64,000 bases of DNA from Flavobacterium granuli (GTDB lineage: Bacteria; Bacteroidota; Bacteroidia; Flavobacteriales; Flavobacteriaceae), in assembly GCF_900129705.1 (NCBI RefSeq), contig NZ_FQWO01000006.1, positions 141,507-205,506 of the forward strand, given 5' to 3'. Positions 60,134 to 64,000 of this stretch are shown piece by piece. The position numbers were made by a program, and so were the translations under genes. How positions within the stretch are numbered: the stretch's first letter is position 1; each line of letters opens with the position of its first letter. The notes below the pieces were generated by a model. That model was given only the letters and a program-made list of their open reading frames with translations, was not told the DNA's origin and ran no database searches.

Positions 60134-60766
60134 ATGTTATCAAAAGAAATACAATTAGAAGTTAATAAAGGTGCCATGCTTCCGTTGATGGAAGAGTTTT
60201 ACACCATTCAAGGTGAAGGTTTTCATACAGGAACGGCTGCTTACTTTATTAGAATTGGTGGGTGTGATGTAGGTTGTCATTGGTGTGATGTTAAAGAAAG
60301 CTGGAATTCAGAATTGCATCCTCCTACTGCTGTTGACAGAATTGTCGACAATGCGAGTAAATATTCTGAAACGGTAGTGGTAACTGGAGGAGAGCCTTTG
60401 ATGTGGGATATGAATCTTTTGACTCAAAAACTAAAAGAGAATAATCGAAAAGTGCATATAGAGACTTCTGGGGCTTATCCTTTATCAGGAACTTGGGATT
60501 GGATATGTCTTTCTCCAAAGAAAAATAAATTGCCTACCCAAACAGTTTATGATAGTGCTCAGGAATTGAAAGTGATTATTCATAATAAACATGATTTTAT
60601 TTTTGCAGAAGAACAGGCAGAGTTAGTTAATGACAATGCTATTTTGTTTCTTCAGCCGGAGTGGAGTAAGAAAGAGGAAATGACTCCGATGATAGTGGAT
60701 TATGTAATGAACAATCCAAAATGGAGAGTTTCGCTTCAAACACATAAATATTTGAATATTCCTTAG
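60134..60766 (+). CDS. queE: 7-carboxy-7-deazaguanine synthase (radical SAM)
   Basis: Contracts the ring of 6-carboxytetrahydropterin in 7-deazaguanine (queuosine) synthesis. 210 residues. The radical-SAM cluster motif is GGCDVGCHWCD (Cys near residues 38, 42, 45; CxxxCxxC). The substrate region EEFYTIQGEGFHTGTAAYFIR (split EEFYTIQGEGFHTG) and VVTGGEPLMWDMNLL are conserved. It is monocistronic with terminator, and unlinked from queA at 43.7 kb. Confidence 0.95.
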   Translation: MLSKEIQLEVNKGAMLPLMEEFYTIQGEGFHTGTAAYFIRIGGCDVGCHWCDVKESWNSELHPPTAVDRIVDNASKYSETVVVTGGEPLMWDMNLLTQKLKENNRKVHIETSGAYPLSGTWDWICLSPKKNKLPTQTVYDSAQELKVIIHNKHDFIFAEEQAELVNDNAILFLQPEWSKKEEMTPMIVDYVMNNPKWRVSLQTHKYLNIP

Positions 60767-60784
60767 ACTATAATGAAGAAGTAT

Positions 60785-60816
60785 AAAAGCCAAACATTAA
60801 TTATTGTTTGGCTTTT
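60785..60816 (+). terminator. Bidirectional terminator after queE
   Basis: 12-bp perfect stem (60785-60796 with 60805-60816), 8-nt loop, A run left and T run right, between convergent genes. Confidence 0.92.
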
Positions 60817-60837
60817 TTATTTAATGTTGAAGATTGT

Positions 60838-61545
60838 CTAGATGGAAAGCTTGGCTAAATAATCATAATGCTCGCCTTCAAGAATTAATTCGCAATGTAA
60901 TCCATTGTCTATTGCTGCATTTTGTAATGTGTTGTAGTCAAGGTAAAGCCATGGAAAAGCTTCTTCCTTTTCATTTTTATAAGTAATGGAAAATTCTAAT
61001 TCGCCATAATAATCATTGCTAGGAATCCATTTACCTCCATCTTCGTCTTCGTCAAACATGTAAATGATATCCGAGGAATCAATCAGTATTTGACCGTTCG
61101 TGTTTAAAAGAGTTTTTAATTTTTGAAGATACTTGGGAAGATTGTTTACTTTTCCAAATATTCCGGTGCCATTCATTAGCAATAAAATGGTATCGTATTT
61201 TTCCTTTGAATCTAAATCCAGCATGTTTATAGTTTTGGCATGCAAAACCCCTCTTAATTTACAGGCTTCAATAGCATTTTTAGAAATATCAATGGCTGTA
61301 ACATCTAAGTTTAGTTCGTTTTGCAGGTATAAACTGTGGCTTCCTGCTCCGCATCCTATGTCAAGAATTTTTCCTTTGGCTAGTTGCAGTGCTTTTTGCT
61401 CTAGTGGAGGCATATCTGCAAAGGATCGAAATAAATAGGCAACGCTCATTTCATCAGCTTCAGATATGGTGGTTTCAGTAATTAAATCCTCTGGGGAGTT
61501 GTTAGTTTGATAGTCTAGTATGGCTTGGCCAAAAAGGTCTTTCAT
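60838..61545 (-). CDS. Class I SAM-dependent methyltransferase
   Basis: 235 residues. SAM-binding motif I ILDIGCGAGSHSLYLQ (near residues 61-76), motif II Asp in VTAIDISKNAIEACKLRG (near 84) and the acidic/aromatic stretch YDTILLLMNGTGIFG (motif IV region, near 115) are visible. The N-terminal 50 residues are variable. The substrate is unknown: similar Bacteroidetes proteins are annotated only as methyltransferases. It is divergent from the YkgJ-like gene. Confidence 0.88.
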   Translation of the reverse strand: MKDLFGQAILDYQTNNSPEDLITETTISEADEMSVAYLFRSFADMPPLEQKALQLAKGKILDIGCGAGSHSLYLQNELNLDVTAIDISKNAIEACKLRGVLHAKTINMLDLDSKEKYDTILLLMNGTGIFGKVNNLPKYLQKLKTLLNTNGQILIDSSDIIYMFDEDEDGGKWIPSNDYYGELEFSITYKNEKEEAFPWLYLDYNTLQNAAIDNGLHCELILEGEHYDYLAKLSI

Positions 61546-61586
61546 CTTTTTTGTTTAAAGTTTCAGGTTTCAGCTTTCAAGTTTGT

Positions 61587-61594
61587 TACTTTTG
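61587..61594 (+). promoter_or_regulatory. -7 element of the cysteine-cluster protein gene
   Basis: TACTTTTG, exact TAnnTTTG, 24 nt before the TTG start. The flanks are GTTTCAGG/CTTGAAAC words also found at 16070-16100. Confidence 0.5.
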
Positions 61595-61618
61595 TGGCTC
61601 CAACTTTAAATTGTAAAC

Positions 61619-62113
61619 TTGAAACAAATTTTAAATAATCTTCCTAAAGAAGCCAAAGATAAGCATATTGAAAACAAAAAGTATTTCGATAAGCTCAAAA
61701 AGAAAACGCCTAAAAATTTAGATTATGTAATGCAAGATTTACATGATGCTGAATTTAAAAAAATAGATTGCTTAAAATGTGCCAATTGCTGTAAAACAAC
61801 GGGGCCATTATTTACTCTTGCGGATATTGAGCGTGTTTCAAAATATTTAAGGCAAAAACCACAACAGTTTATTGAGCAATATTTGCAGATTGATGAAGAC
61901 AAAGATTATGTTTTGCAAAGTGTACCTTGTACCTTTCTTGATAATGAAAATGCTTGTATGATTTATGATGTACGTCCAAAAGCCTGTAGAGAGTTTCCTC
62001 ATACGGATAGAAAGAAGTTTCAGCAAATTTCTGATCTTACTTTGAAAAATGTTGCCATTTGTCCAGCTGCTTTTAATATCGTAGAGGAAATGAAAAAGAA
62101 ATTGCCGCTTTAA
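61619..62113 (+). CDS. YkgJ-family cysteine-cluster (zinc or iron) protein
   Basis: 164 residues from a TTG start (no suitable ATG). The Cys cluster CLKCANCCKTTGPLF (near residues 51-58), CTFLDNENACMIYDVRPKAC (near 102-121) and REFPH make up the CxxCxxCC...C...C pattern of the YkgJ family, which binds metal through these Cys. Function is unknown, possibly Fe-S or zinc handling. It lies 98 nt before the permease, which has its own -7 element. Confidence 0.88.
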   Translation: MKQILNNLPKEAKDKHIENKKYFDKLKKKTPKNLDYVMQDLHDAEFKKIDCLKCANCCKTTGPLFTLADIERVSKYLRQKPQQFIEQYLQIDEDKDYVLQSVPCTFLDNENACMIYDVRPKACREFPHTDRKKFQQISDLTLKNVAICPAAFNIVEEMKKKLPL

Positions 62114-62181
62114 ATAATCTGAAAAACATCATGGCTTTTATTGAAGAGCGCTCATGTAATTCAACGCTGGAAACTTTAATG

Positions 62182-62189
62182 TATATTTG
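62182..62189 (+). promoter_or_regulatory. -7 element of the FtsX-type permease gene
   Basis: TATATTTG followed by C, exact TAnnTTTG, 22 nt before the TTG start codon at 62212. Confidence 0.6.
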
Positions 62190-62211
62190 CATTTAAACTA
62201 ATACTTAAAAC

Positions 62212-63447
62212 TTGAATTTAGAATACTTTATCGCTAAAAGGCTTATAACTGCCAAGGATTATAAAAGTAGTATATCGGCACCGATTATTAAAATTGCCAT
62301 ATCGGCAATCGCTATCGGTATGGTTATGATGATAGTTTCGGTAGCAACTGGAATTGGTCTGCAACAAAAAATTAGGGAAAAAATTGCTGCTTTTAATGGC
62401 CATATCATTATATCAAATTTTGATAGCAATCAGTCAGAAACGACTTTGGTACCAATTTCTAAAAATCAAGATTTTTATCCGAAGTTTAATTCGGTTAATG
62501 GAGTAGAACATATTCAGGCAATTGCTAGTAAGGCTGGAATTATAAGGACGGAAACGGCTTTTGAAGGGATAATTTTTAAAGGAGTTGGTTCAGATTATAA
62601 ATGGGATAATATAAAGGAATATCTTGTTGCAGGAAAATTGCCTGATTATTCTAATATAGTAAATCAAGAGGTTTTGTTGTCTCAATTTTTGGCTAATAGA
62701 TTAAATTTGAAAGTCGGAGATGTTTTTAATACTTTTTTTATGAAGGAAGGGCAAAACAAATTGCCTAATAGTCGTAGATTTAAAATCACAGGTATTTTTA
62801 ATTCCGGATTTCAAGAATTTGATGCTTCTTATATAATAGGTGATATTCGGCACATTCAGCGTATTAATAAATGGAAGCCGGATCAAGTAGGAGCTTTTGA
62901 AGTTTTTGTTGCTGACTTTGATAATATTAAAACGGTAGGAGATCAGGTTTATGAGCACACAGGTTCTACGCTTGATACAAAAACGATAATAGAAAAATAC
63001 AGTTATATATTCGAGTGGTTGCAATTATTCGATTTCAATATTATTGTTATCTTAATTGTGATGATTGTTGTTGCTACCATAAATATGGTTGTGGCGCTTT
63101 TAGTGCTTATTTTGGAGCGTACGCAAATGATAGGAATTTTAAAGGCTTTGGGAGCTAGTAATTGGAGCATTAGAAAAATATTTTTATACAATGCCTCTTA
63201 CCTTATTCTTCGCGGACTGTTCTGGGGGAACCTAATAGGGATTTCTATTTTGTTAATTCAGCAATATTTTGGGGTTATCAAGCTTAATCCAGAGAATTAT
63301 TATGTAGATCAAGCTCCTGTTTATTTGAATTTTGGATACATCGCATTATTAAATCTACTTACAATTAGTGTTTGTTTCTTGGTTTTGTTGATTCCTTCCT
63401 ATATAATAACAAAAATTTCTCCAGTCAAAGCCATCCGTTTTGATTAA
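62212..63447 (+). CDS. ABC transporter permease, FtsX/LolCE-like
   Basis: 411 residues from TTG. Four membrane helices in the arrangement of the MacB/FtsX/LolC class: one near the start (APIIKIAISAIAIGMVMMIV), a large periplasmic domain (about 50-270), and three at the C terminus (IIVILIVMIVVATINMVVAL and two more). The final segment includes LERTQMIGILKALGASNWSI, the coupling motif of LolC/LolE-type permeases. It may act in lipoprotein release or membrane export. The ATPase partner is not adjacent. Confidence 0.9.
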   Translation: MNLEYFIAKRLITAKDYKSSISAPIIKIAISAIAIGMVMMIVSVATGIGLQQKIREKIAAFNGHIIISNFDSNQSETTLVPISKNQDFYPKFNSVNGVEHIQAIASKAGIIRTETAFEGIIFKGVGSDYKWDNIKEYLVAGKLPDYSNIVNQEVLLSQFLANRLNLKVGDVFNTFFMKEGQNKLPNSRRFKITGIFNSGFQEFDASYIIGDIRHIQRINKWKPDQVGAFEVFVADFDNIKTVGDQVYEHTGSTLDTKTIIEKYSYIFEWLQLFDFNIIVILIVMIVVATINMVVALLVLILERTQMIGILKALGASNWSIRKIFLYNASYLILRGLFWGNLIGISILLIQQYFGVIKLNPENYYVDQAPVYLNFGYIALLNLLTISVCFLVLLIPSYIITKISPVKAIRFD

Positions 63448-63490
63448 ATAGATCTGATTATTATGATACAATAGAATTAGTTGGGAGCTT

Positions 63491-63567
63491 CTTCCTGCTA
63501 TTCGCTACAATCTTCCAGTCCGAACGCCGTCCTGGAAGGATTTTCGCTGCTATCAGGGCTAGGGGGT
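63491..63567 (+). repeat. Dispersed structured repeat, copy 2
   Basis: Same ends as the copy at 22379 (CTTCCTGCT, CGCTA, TCTT, AAGGAT, TCGCT, ATCAGGGCTA, G-rich end). The internal arms are TCTTCCAG and CTGGAAGGA, again pairing with one bulged G although the sequence differs from copy 1. It follows the permease gene by 43 nt. Confidence 0.75.
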
Positions 63568-63746
63568 GGTTTTAAAATCTACTTTTGCTAGTATAAAGAG
63601 AAGCTTATGATGTTTGTTTTGTGGTTAAATGGCTTTGTTTTTATAAAGAGTGTTTTAAAATTCGAAACTGCACGATTCCAAAACTCACGTTTTCAGTTAT
63701 TTAAAATTAAAGTTAATAAATCATTAAAATAAAGCGATTAAAAAGC
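63568..63746 (+). other. Non-coding sequence after the repeat
   Basis: No ORF. A/T-rich, without a recognised terminator, tRNA or repeat. Confidence 0.45.
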
Positions 63747-63776
63747 TTGAATATTTCAATAAAGGTGGTAGTTTTG
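63747..63776 (+). promoter_or_regulatory. Strong promoter 1 at window end
   Basis: TTG at 63747-63749, 19-nt spacer, TAGTTTTG at 63769-63776: exact consensus, followed by a G/C-rich start region (CAGCCGCAACAGCGC). Confidence 0.78.
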
Positions 63777-63858
63777 CAGCCGCAACAGCGCAGACGTTCT
63801 TACTTTTTTAATGAGAAGCAAAACTTTGAGATTAGAGTAATTTAATTGGGAAAAAGAG

Positions 63859-63889
63859 TTGTGAGAAATAAAAGAAGTAATTATCTTTG
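63859..63889 (+). promoter_or_regulatory. Strong promoter 2 at window end
   Basis: TTG at 63859-63861, 20-nt spacer, TATCTTTG at 63882-63889: exact consensus, followed by CCGCCCCGAAAGGG. No ORF starts before the window ends, so the transcript has a leader of at least 100 nt. Confidence 0.78.
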
Positions 63890-64000
63890 CCGCCCCGAAA
63901 GGGATCAAGTTCATATACAGATTGAGTGAGTGGAAACGTTGAGAAATCGGGTTTCAGGTGAGAGAAAAACGAGATTAAATTTTCGAAAAAAAAACTTTCC

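Noticed and set aside
1..64000. tRNA, rRNA, CRISPR or prophage genes
   Set aside because: No T-loop or acceptor-stem patterns, regularly spaced direct repeats, integrase or phage structural genes were found by reading both strands. A short tRNA could still have been missed without a scan.

Overview
The window is chromosomal DNA from a member of the Flavobacteriia, most probably Flavobacterium or a close relative. The evidence is: low G+C; the Bacteroidetes promoter signature (TTG, 17-21 nt, TAnnTTTG) in front of many genes; almost no Shine-Dalgarno sequences; a gldA-type gliding-motility ABC ATPase; a methionine synthase split into two genes; a fused DAHP synthase/chorismate mutase; kynureninase with kynurenine monooxygenase; and an exbB-exbD-exbD-tonB cluster. 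No tRNA, rRNA, CRISPR array, prophage or complete insertion sequence was seen.

Layout. 1-3.2 kb: membrane pyrophosphatase and a deoxynucleoside kinase. 3.4-27.9 kb: one long sulfur-assimilation and methionine supercluster. It holds metK (reverse), metY, metX-thrA, an OsmC-like gene, metZ, an Rrf2 regulator, a TauE-like sulfur-anion transporter, cysH-cysD-cysN, sulfite reductase, two siroheme genes, a ferredoxin-NADP reductase, the two metH halves and metF. Together these take sulfate to APS, sulfite and sulfide, build siroheme for the reductase, activate homoserine, form homocysteine and methylate it to methionine, then to SAM. 27.9-30.5 kb: a repeat-containing lipoprotein, gldA and an M28 peptidase. 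30.7-35.0 kb: an aromatic amino acid operon (pheA, aminotransferase, tyrA, DAHP synthase/chorismate mutase). 35-36.6 kb: rsgA and dtd. 36.7-41.8 kb: an unusual accessory group (alpha-oxoamine synthase fused to an acyltransferase-like domain, a STAS-like protein, a soluble hybrid histidine kinase) and a restriction-methylase-like fragment. 41.9-53.9 kb: MazG-like, aroA, queA, SIMPL protein, kynU, small lipoprotein, flavin reductase, penicillin acylase, kmo and a HerA-like ATPase. 54.2-60 kb: ExbB/ExbD/TonB energiser operon with a PstS-like lipoprotein and a TPR protein. 60-64 kb: queE, methyltransferase, cysteine-cluster protein, FtsX-type permease, then a gene-free stretch ending in two strong tandem promoters that fire out of the window.

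The most notable content is regulatory RNA. Two SAM-I riboswitches precede metX-thrA and metH-metF. A SAM-II-like riboswitch with an enlarged loop precedes metK. metY and pheA are each preceded by a short leader-peptide ORF rich in the relevant codons (Met/Cys; Phe/Tyr/Trp) plus a terminator and a competing antiterminator. A third leader of the same build stands between metY and metX. All three share a nucleotide core (GGAAmA, GGGTA, ATTG) whose ATTG part is the antiterminator strand, with compensating changes in the pairing. This looks like a common family of flavobacterial attenuation leaders. The other non-coding highlight is a dispersed structured repeat present twice (22.4 kb and 63.5 kb) with a hairpin whose arms differ in sequence but still pair.
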